Assembly: GCA_902749685.1 (NCBI GenBank)
Contig: CACVKW010000622.1
Location: 1-39,128, forward strand
DNA: 39,128 nt
Source: Olavius sp. associated proteobacterium Delta 1
GTDB lineage: Bacteria; Desulfobacterota; Desulfobacteria; Desulfobacterales; JAFDCJ01
Direction of reading: 5' to 3'
This document shows, in pieces, positions 32,248-39,128 of the stretch. The position numbers and the translations under genes were made by a program. How positions within the stretch are numbered: position 1 is the stretch's first letter; every line of letters begins with the position of its first letter. The notes under the pieces are model-generated. The model saw only the letters and a list, made by a program, of their open reading frames with translations, had not been told where the DNA came from and made no database searches.

Positions 32248-32876
32248 CGCTTATCGGTATTGGATTGATAGGATGTGCTGTTATTGCCGTGTTTGTGTTT
32301 GATGCCAATCCCCTGGTCAAGGCCAAACCCGAAAACCGGAGTTTAGATCAACTGCTCGTTGATATGGGAGTTGAGATATTTTCATCCAGAACGAGCCAGG
32401 TTGAAGTCCGGCTGCAGGATTTAAACGGCGCTGATGTAAATATTTCTGATTTCAGAGGTAAAATCGTTTTTCTCAATTTTTGGGCGACCTGGTGTCCAAC
32501 CTGTGTGGTTGAAATGCCGTCCATGGAAAAATTGCACCGAAAATTAAAAGATAAAGATTTTGCCATGGTGTCCATCAGCATCCAGGATTCTGCCGCAGAG
32601 GTGAAGCGTTTTTTTAAGCATAATAAGCTGACATTCACAGCTCTGCTGGATTCAAGCGGAAAAACCGTCCCCGGTTTCGGCATACGGGCAATTCCAACTA
32701 CCTTATTGCTGGATAAAACCGGTCGGATAATCGGGCGGGTTATGGGACCGCGGGAATGGGACAGTCGCGAATCTATTGCAATGTTCAAGCACCTGGTCGA
32801 CGAACCTGCCGCCGATTCAACCGAGATTAGCTCATTGCAGCAACAGCTGCCGTCTATAGCCCTGGGTAAAATCTGA
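32220..32876 (+). CDS. Membrane-anchored TlpA/ResA-like thiol-disulfide oxidoreductase
   Basis: 218 residues. An N-terminal transmembrane anchor (IALIGIGLIGCAVIAVFVF) holds a thioredoxin-fold domain outside the membrane. The active site is W91-C92-P-T-C95 (ATWCPTCVVEMP). The cis-proline loop is IRAIPTTLLL, followed by DKTGRIIGRVMG. It would keep cysteines of exported partners reduced; the DUF2318 protein and the Cys-rich exported protein are the obvious clients here. Thioredoxin-like genes accompany the P19-type cluster in other bacteria. It is the last gene of the operon and overlaps the ATPase gene by 28 bp. Confidence 0.92.
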   Translation: MPKSIRLKIALIGIGLIGCAVIAVFVFDANPLVKAKPENRSLDQLLVDMGVEIFSSRTSQVEVRLQDLNGADVNISDFRGKIVFLNFWATWCPTCVVEMPSMEKLHRKLKDKDFAMVSISIQDSAAEVKRFFKHNKLTFTALLDSSGKTVPGFGIRAIPTTLLLDKTGRIIGRVMGPREWDSRESIAMFKHLVDEPAADSTEISSLQQQLPSIALGKI

Positions 32877-32878
32877 AA

Positions 32879-32946
32879 ATCCCAAGCACCAAAATACAAA
32901 TCACAAATCAATTCAAATGTTTTTTGATGCAATTGATTTGGAATTT
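32879..32946. repeat. Heptamer array (NNNNCAA) with inverted arm
   Basis: ATCCCAA, GCACCAA, AATACAA, ATCACAA, ATCAATT at 32879-32913. The segment CAAATCAATT (32904-32913) pairs exactly with AATTGATTTG (32931-32940) across a 17-nt loop with a T6 run. It starts 2 bp after the TlpA-like stop, so it may also act as a transcript end. Confidence 0.6.
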
Positions 32947-33059
32947 ACTTTGACCTTACCCGGCCTTCCTCATGAACTTCCTTGACACCCCCGATGCATT
33001 TCCCTATATTCCTCCCTTTGGACAGTTAAATATTACCCTAGCTGATCAGGATTTTCATA

Positions 33060-34247
33060 ATGTTACATTCAGACCAAACAAATGCCGACTCACTGCTCCT
33101 GTTGGTGGCCGGCGCCAAAGGTGCAGTGGCTTCTACGCTGGCTGTGGCCCTGGCGGCTATGCGCCGGGATCCTGCATCTGTTCTACCCAGTTTGACCACC
33201 GGGCATATGTTCGCCGATTCCGGCCTCTTGCAGGTCACCTGGCTGGCCGGCTGGGACACCAGTGCTGAACGCTATACAGCAGCCATTAAGAGGCACGGCG
33301 TCCTGCCGGACGCCATCTGGCAGCCCCATGCAGAGGAACTCGACCAAACTCCTGTGATTAACGCCCCGGACAGCGCTACTGATTTTAAAGAACAGGTTGA
33401 TCAGCTGAGCCGGGATATCAACGAATTCAAATCACGACATCAAGGTGCGCGGGCGGTATTTATCGATCTTTTACCTGCTGCATCTCATCAGGACCTCAAT
33501 GCCTGTCAGGACCTTTCACAACTTTTTGCAGAAGCTGATGTCAGTAATTTGCCGGATCTGGCTTATACCCTGGCTGCCATTAAATCGGGTGTGCCGGTAG
33601 TAAATTTTACACCGAATCCTGTTGAAATCCCGGCGGTGCTGGATGAAGCTGTTAAAATCGGGCTGCCCATTGTCGGTCGAGACGGCAAAACCGGTCAGAC
33701 CTATTTGAAAGTGGTCCTGGCCTCTGCCCTCAAGGCCCGCAACCTTCTGGTGGATGGTTGGTACAGTTTAAACATACTTGGCAATGCTGATGGGGCCAAT
33801 TTGATGGATCCCGACAGGGCGGCTGAAAAATTGCGCAACAAAACCAGTTTGTTGGATGATATTCTGGAATATGAGGTTGGCCGGCAATACGGGGCACCCA
33901 CTCACAAGGTTCATATCGATTATTACCCGCCCCGTGGTGATGCCAAGGAAGCGTGGGATGCTATTGATTTCACGGGCTTATTCGGGTTGCCAATGAGTAT
34001 CCGCTTAAATCTTCTGGGCCGGGATTCAATTCTGGCGGCCCCATTGGTACTGGATCTGGCGCGGTGGGCGGTAGCCCTTCAAATGGCAGGGCGCAGCGGT
34101 CCCATACCGGAATTAAGCTTTTATTTCAAAAAGCCTGTGGGAGACTCTCCGCCTTTAACGTTTCAAGACCAGGTGACAAGCCTGGCGAAGCTGGAACGAG
34201 AGTGCCAAGAACTAATAAAACTAAATTTTTCAAAATTGAACTTATAA
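33060..34247 (+). CDS. Inositol-3-phosphate synthase-like protein
   Basis: 395 residues. The N-terminal Rossmann start (LLLLVAGAKGAVASTLAVAL) binds NAD. Signature regions of myo-inositol-phosphate synthases are present: VVNFTPNPVEIPAVLDEA, GRDGKTGQTYLKVVLA, SLNILGNADGANLMDPD and YYPPRGDAKEAWDAIDF. The family isomerises glucose-6-phosphate to inositol-3-phosphate, or in divergent branches handles other sugar phosphates. The glycine-rich start (GAKGAVAST) is of the shorter bacterial/archaeal type. A sugar-phosphate isomerase-like gene follows after 16 bp. Related pairs occur in Ebo-type clusters, so a role in a specialised metabolite or lipid head group is possible. Weak GGA ribosome site; the start could be later. 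Confidence 0.82.
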   Translation: MLHSDQTNADSLLLLVAGAKGAVASTLAVALAAMRRDPASVLPSLTTGHMFADSGLLQVTWLAGWDTSAERYTAAIKRHGVLPDAIWQPHAEELDQTPVINAPDSATDFKEQVDQLSRDINEFKSRHQGARAVFIDLLPAASHQDLNACQDLSQLFAEADVSNLPDLAYTLAAIKSGVPVVNFTPNPVEIPAVLDEAVKIGLPIVGRDGKTGQTYLKVVLASALKARNLLVDGWYSLNILGNADGANLMDPDRAAEKLRNKTSLLDDILEYEVGRQYGAPTHKVHIDYYPPRGDAKEAWDAIDFTGLFGLPMSIRLNLLGRDSILAAPLVLDLARWAVALQMAGRSGPIPELSFYFKKPVGDSPPLTFQDQVTSLAKLERECQELIKLNFSKLNL

Positions 34248-34263
34248 GGATAAGGACCCAACC

Positions 34264-35109
34264 ATGGTATTTGGATACAGCACCAACGCTTTTAAAAAAT
34301 TCACTCTGAATGAAGCAATTGAAAAAATAGCCCGCATCGGATTTAAGGGCGTCGAGATCCTGGGTGATCGACCTCATCTGTATCCGCCGGATTTTGACGA
34401 TAACCAGTTGGCACGTCTCAACGAAGTTCTCGTAAAAAATGATATGAAATTGACCAACTTAAACAGTTTCACGCTTTTTGCCGTTGGCGATACTTACCTG
34501 CCCTCGTGGATCGAACCGGATAAAGAGAGACGGGAGATCCGCATTCAGCACACCCTTGATTCACTGAAAGTTGCCAAACAGATCGGGTGTCCGAATATTT
34601 CGATTCCGCCGGGTGGACCGCTGGACGGTCTTGCAAGATCGGAGGCCACGCAGTTATTTCATCAGGGACTGGAACGGGTGGTTTCTCTGGCAGAAGAACT
34701 GGGCCTAATGATCCTGGTGGAGCCGGAACCGGATCTCATGATTGAAACCACGGCCCAGTTTAAGGAATTCATCAAGGATGTGCAGTCAACGGCGATTGGC
34801 TTAAATTTTGACATCGGCCACTTCTTTTGTGTGGGAGAAGATCCCAGACGAGCATTTGAGGAGCTTTTCCAATGGGTGGGGCACGTGCACATTGAAGATA
34901 TCGATCCCAGTCGGGAGCACAATCATCTGATTGCCGGCCGGGGTGGCATTAAGTTTAAAGAAATTTTCGAATCAATGGCGCAACTCGGCTACAAATACGA
35001 TATCAGTCTGGAGCTTTATACCTACCAGGATAACCCGGAAGAAGCTGGCCAAGAAAGCCTGGACTACCTGCGGCCGATTTTTGAAGCGGCGGGGCTGGGG
35101 ATTGATTAG
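34264..35109 (+). CDS. Sugar phosphate isomerase/epimerase-like TIM-barrel protein
   Basis: 281 residues of the xylose-isomerase-like TIM barrel (AP endonuclease 2) superfamily. Visible barrel and metal-site segments are GYSTNAFKKF at the start, GFKGVEILGDRPHL, ILVEPEPDLM (Glu ligand), GLNFDIGHFFCVG (Asp/His), HVHIEDIDPSREHNHL and ISLELYTY (terminal Glu). It probably isomerises or epimerises a sugar or cyclitol derivative with a divalent metal. It follows the inositol-phosphate synthase gene by 16 bp with a GGATAAGGA site, so the two probably share one pathway. Confidence 0.87.
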   Translation: MVFGYSTNAFKKFTLNEAIEKIARIGFKGVEILGDRPHLYPPDFDDNQLARLNEVLVKNDMKLTNLNSFTLFAVGDTYLPSWIEPDKERREIRIQHTLDSLKVAKQIGCPNISIPPGGPLDGLARSEATQLFHQGLERVVSLAEELGLMILVEPEPDLMIETTAQFKEFIKDVQSTAIGLNFDIGHFFCVGEDPRRAFEELFQWVGHVHIEDIDPSREHNHLIAGRGGIKFKEIFESMAQLGYKYDISLELYTYQDNPEEAGQESLDYLRPIFEAAGLGID

Positions 35110-35181
35110 CCGGTTAGCCAAAGTTCAAATGCAAATTAGCGTAATGTCGATTGATCCTGCTGAGATGATAGGGGGGAAGGT

Positions 35182-36200
35182 ATGGGCCAAAATCGTATTT
35201 GTGAGCTGTTGGGCATTCAGTATCCGATTATTCAAGCACCCATGAACTGGGTGAGCGGTGCGGATCTTGTGGCGGCAGTATCCAACGCGGGAGCATTGGG
35301 CACGCTAGGGCCTAACGCCGGCTCGAAGGATATTACCTGGACGTTGAACTCACCGGTGAAAGAATGTGGGCTCAGATAAAAAAAATTAAAAAACTCACCC
35401 GAGCGCCCTTTGCCGTGAATATTGTGGCCGGCTTTGGCGAGGCCCTCACGCACTCAAAGAAAGTAGTCGAGGTTGTGATCGAGGAGCGGGTCCCGGTGGC
35501 AATTGTATCCGTTGACAGACCGGAAACCTATACTCAGGTGCTCAAGGATGCCGGAATTAAATTGATGCACGCAATATCCACGGCCCATCACGGCAGAAAG
35601 GCGCAAGCCGTTGGCGTGGATGCCGTCATCTGTGAAGGCTATGAGGCGGGTGGACACAAAGGATTCACCGAATTGACCACCTTCGTGCTGACCCCCCATG
35701 GTTGCTGATGCGGTCAGTATACCCGTTGTTGCCGGCGGCGGTATCGGAGACGCGCGTGGTGTGGCTGCTGCTCTGGCACTGGGGGCGGACGGCATCTACA
35801 TGGGAACGCGATTCATGGCTACCCGGGAATCAGCCAGCCATGACAATGTGAAAGAAGCTATTGTCAAGGGACAGGATGCCTGTACCGTTTCGATACCCAA
35901 AGACTTTATGCTAGCCAGAGATCTGGACAGCAAAGTTACTACCAATACCTGGAAATGCGAAAAGCCGGAGCGACCCCTGCAGAACTAAACGCCTATCTGA
36001 ATCAGAACGATCAATATCGTGCTCAGTACCGGAGAGAAGCCGACAGCTCCGAGATCTGCTGCGGGCAGGTCGCCGGCCTGATTTCCGACGTGCGGGGTGC
36101 CGGCGACGTGGTGCGTGATGTTGCCGAGAGTATCAGCACTTGCTTTGAGGAATTAAAGCACCAACTGGATGACGCTTTTGGATACGGGGATAAAAAATGG
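35182..36200 (+). pseudogene. Frameshifted nitronate monooxygenase-like FMN protein
   Basis: Pieces of one 2-nitropropane dioxygenase-like protein are spread over three frames. The start is CELLGIQYPIIQAPMNWVSG (ATG 35182). A shift near 35350 follows, then GERMWAQIKKIKKLTRAPFA, HAISTAHHGRKAQ and CEGYEAGGHKG. A shift in a C6 run near 35696 follows, then VADAVSIPVVAGGGIGDA and GADGIYMGTRFMAT. A shift near 35950 leads to YLEMRKAGATPAELN and GQVAGLISDV. Joined, they make about 330 residues, the normal family length, with the FMN-binding GGIGD and catalytic-His regions intact. The right end is approximate. Recent decay or assembly errors are both possible. Confidence 0.8.
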
Positions 36201-36225
36201 TTGACACTGAATTGTCGCCTTCCCT

Positions 36226-36243
36226 GTAGCCAAATCCGGCTAC
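36226..36243. terminator. Hairpin GTAGCC-N6-GGCTAC
   Basis: A perfect 6-bp stem with loop AAATCC, followed by TCATTTTG on the plus strand. It lies between the nitronate monooxygenase pseudogene (+) and the universal stress protein (-), overlapping the latter's stop codon. Plausible shared terminator, weak T-run. Confidence 0.35.
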
Positions 36244-37157
36244 TCATTTTGCACCTTCAAGCTCACCGACAGGACCGGGCAGGGTGAATTTCGAATGACA
36301 CGATCCGTGGTGGATCCCAGAAAAAGGGTTTTAACCAGTCCATGTCCTCGCACACCCAGAACGATCATGTCGATATTCCTCGTATCAGCGTATTTAACCA
36401 GTTCGTCATAGGGCTGACCCTCCATAATGCTTGTTTGGGGGGTGCACCAATTGGCGGCTTCCGCGGGAACCATGTCTTTGAGTTTTTGGATCAGATGGTT
36501 ATGATAGTCTTCCTGAATTTCTCCCGACACCAAAGTTTCTTCTACAAGCAAATTCGGTTGAACAGGGGGCTCGATTACATGGGCCAGGTGTAATTCGGCC
36601 TGAAATTCCTGGGCCAGACTCAGGCCGTGGGCAAATGCCCGGCCGGAATCCGGCGAGAAATCGCATCCCACCAGAATCTTTTGCAGCCGTATATTCTGCT
36701 CCGGGGGACTGACAAGCTCATGCTCCGGGCTGCGCACCACCAGTAAAGGACAGGTGAGGGTGCGCATCAAACGCTCAGTGACGGAGCCGAGGATCAAACG
36801 CTTGAATCCTGATCGGCCACGGGTGGCCGTAATTACCAGATCAATACTATTTTCTTCGACCGCCCGGGATATTTCATCTGCCGGCTTGCCGACTGTGATC
36901 AAGGGCTCCCAGGACACCGGCTGATCACCGGCCAATTCTTCAAGCTGGGCATTGGCGTCCTCCACAATGCGATTTTGCTGTCCGACCGGATCCAGCTGAA
37001 ATTCTCCGTATATGGCAACCGAAGATAAGTCAATTACGTGGCAGATTATCAACCTGGCGTCAAACTCCTTGGCCAGCGCCACACCATAGCCGACTGTATG
37101 ATTGGAGAAATCCGAAAAATCAGTGGCACATAAAATATTTTTAAATTGTACTCGCAT
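36240..37157 (-). CDS. Tandem-domain universal stress protein (UspA family)
   Basis: 305 residues made of two Usp domains (about 1-150 and 158-305). Each has the N-terminal strand motif (KNILCATDFSDFS and QKILVGCDFSPDS) and an ATP-binding loop of the G-x2-G-x9-G-S/T type: TRGRSGFKRLILGSVTERL in the first and VRGHGLVKTLFLGSTTDRV in the second. Two-domain Usp proteins are common in anaerobic proteobacteria and help survival under stress; partners are unknown. The gene is single, converging on the nitronate monooxygenase pseudogene. Confidence 0.94.
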   Translation of the reverse strand: MRVQFKNILCATDFSDFSNHTVGYGVALAKEFDARLIICHVIDLSSVAIYGEFQLDPVGQQNRIVEDANAQLEELAGDQPVSWEPLITVGKPADEISRAVEENSIDLVITATRGRSGFKRLILGSVTERLMRTLTCPLLVVRSPEHELVSPPEQNIRLQKILVGCDFSPDSGRAFAHGLSLAQEFQAELHLAHVIEPPVQPNLLVEETLVSGEIQEDYHNHLIQKLKDMVPAEAANWCTPQTSIMEGQPYDELVKYADTRNIDMIVLGVRGHGLVKTLFLGSTTDRVIRNSPCPVLSVSLKVQNE

Positions 37158-37254
37158 TTTTTGTTCCTCCCTCGATTTAGTTTGAATTTTAATTATTAAC
37201 CTTACAGAGAGTCACATTAAATCCATAGTAATTATTGGCGTTATGGAACAAAAA

Positions 37255-37387
37255 AATATCAAATAACAAACACCAAATGATAAATGGTTCGACAGGCTCA
37301 CCACTCTGAGCCAAGCCGAAGGGTAAATATTAAATTGCAAAATCCAATTTTCAAATACTGTTTGTGATTTGGAATTTCAAATATTCC
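37255..37387. repeat. Heptamer arrays flanking a TTCG...CGAA hairpin element
   Basis: Array 37255-37282: AATATCA, AATAACA, AACACCA, AATGATA. Then a hairpin-like element 37287-37321 (left arm TTCGACAGGCTCA, right arm TGAGCCAAGCCGAA). Then 37327-37361: ATATTAA, ATTGCAA, AATCCAA, TTTTCAA, ATACTGT. Then 37360-37387: GTTTGTG, ATTTGGA, ATTTCAA, ATATTCC, partly the complement of the first array. It lies between the universal stress protein and rtcB genes; the rest of that gap shows nothing. Confidence 0.6.
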
Positions 37388-37441
37388 ATCAAGCTCTATA
37401 CCATAAAATTAATCGATACTTTTTGGATAGGCTGCATCCAT

Positions 37442-38893
37442 CTATCCCTTAATGACCGCCACCGGTTTCAGCCGCACCACCTTTTTAGCAATGCCGGCGC
37501 CATGGACCACATCGACGACTCGGTTGACGTCTTTATAGGCGATCGGTGCTTCTTCAGCCAGACCCGACATACTGCCGGCCCTTATGTGAATACCAGCCGC
37601 CTCGAGCTGATCGCGCAATCCGGCACCGTGTACCGTTTTTTTGGCTTTTTTGCGGCTCATGGTTCGGCCGGCACCGTGACACGTGGAACCAAAGGTTCGG
37701 GTCATCGAGGCACGTGTGCCAACCAGCACCCAGCTGGCCGTGCCCATTGATCCGGGCACCAGGACCGGCTGGCCGATATCGCGGTAGACAGAGGGCAGCT
37801 CCGCTGAACCGGGGCCAAAAGCCCTGGTTGCGCCTTTTCGATGAACGCACAGTTTGACCTTGCGGCCGTCGACTTCATGGGTTTCAACTTTGGCCATGTT
37901 GTGGGCGATGTCGTAGATCTGGTAAATGTGATGGTTGTTGACCTTGCCGGCCAGAACCTGTTCAAAACTGTGGCGAATGTGATGGGCTAGCACCTGCCGG
38001 TTGGCAAAGGCATAGTTGGCGGCCGCTTTCATGGCCGCCAGATAATCCTGACCTTCCGGGCTGCTGAGGGGGGCGCAAACCAGTTCTCTGTCCGGCAGAT
38101 TAAGCCCATATTGTCGGATTGCTTTCTGGAATCGTTTGACGTAATCGCCGCAAACCTGGTGGCCGAGTCCACGAGAGCCACAATGAATCTGAACGACAAT
38201 TTGGCCTTTGGTGAGGCCGATACGCCGGGCGACGGATTCGTCTGAAATAGTGTCGACGACATCGATTTCAATAAAGTGGTTGCCGGCCCCCAGGGTTCCC
38301 ACCTGTCCCTTACCGCGTTCTTTGGCTCTTGGACTGACCTTGCCGGCATCCGCCCCGGCCAGGCAGCCGTTTTCCTCGGTCCGTTCCAGATCCGATTCAG
38401 TGGCCAACCCGCGTTTTAAGGCCCAGTTTGAGCCTGATTCCATGAGTCGATCCAGCTCGTTGGCTTTAAGTTTGATACTGCCGCCTTTGCCGACCCCACT
38501 GGGACAATTGGCATAAAGGGCGGATGTCAGGTCGTTTAAATAGGGTGTGATTTCTTCCCGCTCGAGGTGCGTCGCCAGCAAACGCACACCGCAGTTGATG
38601 TCATAGCCGACGCCGCCGGGCGATATCACACCGTCCGGCAATTGAGTCGCTAGGACACCACCGATAGGAAATCCGTAACCCTGGTGGATATCCGGCATGG
38701 CCATGGCATATTTGACGGCTCCCGGCAGTGTGGCCGTGTTAACCAATTGCTCCAGGCTTCTGTCATTTTGAACACCCTCCAACAGTGTGGCATCCGCGTA
38801 AAACCGCGCCGGGACCTGCATATCGTCACGATATGAGGCCGGAATTTCGTAAACATATTCCTCGATGTGGTTGAAATCATGGATGCTGACCAT
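37442..38893 (-). CDS. rtcB: RtcB-type RNA-splicing ligase
   Basis: This 483-residue enzyme joins RNA 2',3'-cyclic phosphate (or 3'-phosphate) and 5'-OH ends using GTP and Mn2+, in tRNA or RNA repair. Diagnostic segments are [17 protein letters not shown] (Asp and Cys metal ligands), [10 protein letters not shown] (Asn-His), [34 protein letters not shown], and the guanylylated-histidine motif [15 protein letters not shown]. Length and order are typical. Bacterial rtcB is often in operons with archease or an RtcR regulator; neither is seen here. A long heptamer array starts about 30 bp upstream. Confidence 0.96.
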   Translation of the reverse strand: MVSIHDFNHIEEYVYEIPASYRDDMQVPARFYADATLLEGVQNDRSLEQLVNTATLPGAVKYAMAMPDIHQGYGFPIGGVLATQLPDGVISPGGVGYDINCGVRLLATHLEREEITPYLNDLTSALYANCPSGVGKGGSIKLKANELDRLMESGSNWALKRGLATESDLERTEENGCLAGADAGKVSPRAKERGKGQVGTLGAGNHFIEIDVVDTISDESVARRIGLTKGQIVVQIHCGSRGLGHQVCGDYVKRFQKAIRQYGLNLPDRELVCAPLSSPEGQDYLAAMKAAANYAFANRQVLAHHIRHSFEQVLAGKVNNHHIYQIYDIAHNMAKVETHEVDGRKVKLCVHRKGATRAFGPGSAELPSVYRDIGQPVLVPGSMGTASWVLVGTRASMTRTFGSTCHGAGRTMSRKKAKKTVHGAGLRDQLEAAGIHIRAGSMSGLAEEAPIAYKDVNRVVDVVHGAGIAKKVVRLKPVAVIKG

Positions 38894-38922
38894 GCATTGG
38901 CTCCTTGTTGCTGGTTTGCTGG

Positions 38923-39128
38923 ATACTCGATACTCGATACTGGATACTGGTTACTGGATACTGGAAACTGGATACTGGTTACTGGATACTGGTTACTGGT
39001 TACTGGTTACTGGATACTGGATACTGGTTACTGGTTACTGGATACTGGATACTGGTTACTGGATGCTTGATACTGGATACTGGTTACTGGATGCTTGATA
39101 CTGGATACTGGTTACTGGATGCTTGATA
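38923..39128. repeat. Heptamer tandem array (WTACTGG x29) reaching the window edge
   Basis: Twenty-nine consecutive 7-bp units plus 3 bases without a break in register. Most are ATACTGG or TTACTGG, with variants ATACTCG, AAACTGG and ATGCTTG. From 39042 the order ATACTGG-ATACTGG-TTACTGG-ATGCTTG repeats exactly three times, a 28-bp higher-order unit. It is open in all three plus-strand frames because 7 is not a multiple of 3, but this is not a gene. It continues past the window. Confidence 0.93.

Noticed and set aside
35110..35181. A separate small gene between the TIM-barrel gene and the nitronate monooxygenase remnant
   Set aside because: The gap is too short and has only the ribosome binding site of the remnant.
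38865..39126. Three overlapping plus-strand open frames rich in LDTGYW repeats
   Set aside because: A 7-bp repeat without stop codons is open in all frames. The peptides only mirror the repeat.
38923..39128. CRISPR array
   Set aside because: Units are 7 bp with no unique spacers, and there are no cas genes.

Overview
The window looks like a chromosomal stretch from a strictly anaerobic, sulfate-reducing-type bacterium of the Desulfobacterota, probably from sediment. No rRNA or marker gene is present, so this rests on gene content: rubredoxin, flavodiiron oxygen reductase, desulfoferrodoxin, rubrerythrin, a triheme c7-type cytochrome, a DsrE-like protein and a siroheme/ferredoxin protein of sulfite-reductase type. 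No tRNA, rRNA or CRISPR array was seen.

Layout. (1) 1-12.4 kb, + strand, is an exported-protein region with mobile-DNA scars: the tail of a REP-type transposase, a secreted alpha-amylase with a starch-binding domain, remnants of an enoyl-CoA hydratase and of a second REP-type transposase, then a protein of about 2,990 residues. That protein combines an M4 (thermolysin-like) protease, ten Calx-beta-like repeats, seven 55-residue repeats, a PQQ-like propeller, calcium-binding repeats and a CFI-box C-terminus cut short by an ISAzo13-type transposase remnant. A decayed solute-binding protein follows. (2) 13.0-16.3 kb is a copper module: CopA and CopZ (-) diverge from a CsoR repressor (+), with a CsoR-type palindrome in front of each side. 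(3) 16.3-24.3 kb, - strand, is a long run of oxygen and oxidative-stress genes: siroheme/Fe-S protein, HEAT protein, DsrE protein, ferredoxin, flavodiiron protein, rubredoxin, an FMN-reductase/arsenate-reductase fusion, triheme cytochrome, Cys-rich zinc-ribbon protein, flavodoxin, rubredoxin-like protein, desulfoferrodoxin, rubrerythrin and a small unknown protein. (4) 25.1-28.4 kb holds a ferredoxin fusion, an HD-domain protein, a divergent Crp/Fnr regulator and a ferritin-like protein. (5) 28.9-32.9 kb is a + strand operon: Cys-rich exported protein, DUF2318 protein, ABC permease, ABC ATPase and TlpA-like thioredoxin, resembling a stripped-down P19-type iron (or other metal) system. (6) 33-39 kb holds an inositol-phosphate-synthase-like protein with a TIM-barrel isomerase, a frameshifted nitronate monooxygenase, a tandem universal stress protein and RtcB.

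How the parts fit. Regions 3 and 4 read as an island for surviving oxygen. Desulfoferrodoxin reduces superoxide, rubrerythrin reduces peroxide and the flavodiiron protein reduces O2 to water, all fed by the small rubredoxins, flavodoxin and ferredoxin encoded between them. The Crp/Fnr protein lacks cysteines but carries the FNR-type ExxSR recognition helix. Two FNR-like boxes (TTGAYTTASATCAA) occur, one in its own divergent promoter region and one at the head of the DUF2318/ABC operon, which suggests a common regulon.

The most unusual signal is non-coding. Many intergenic gaps hold degenerate arrays with a strict 7-bp (sometimes 8-bp) period, each with a different motif, and several come as inverted pairs around a short stuffer. 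The window ends inside one such array of 29 heptamers that has a 28-bp higher-order repeat.
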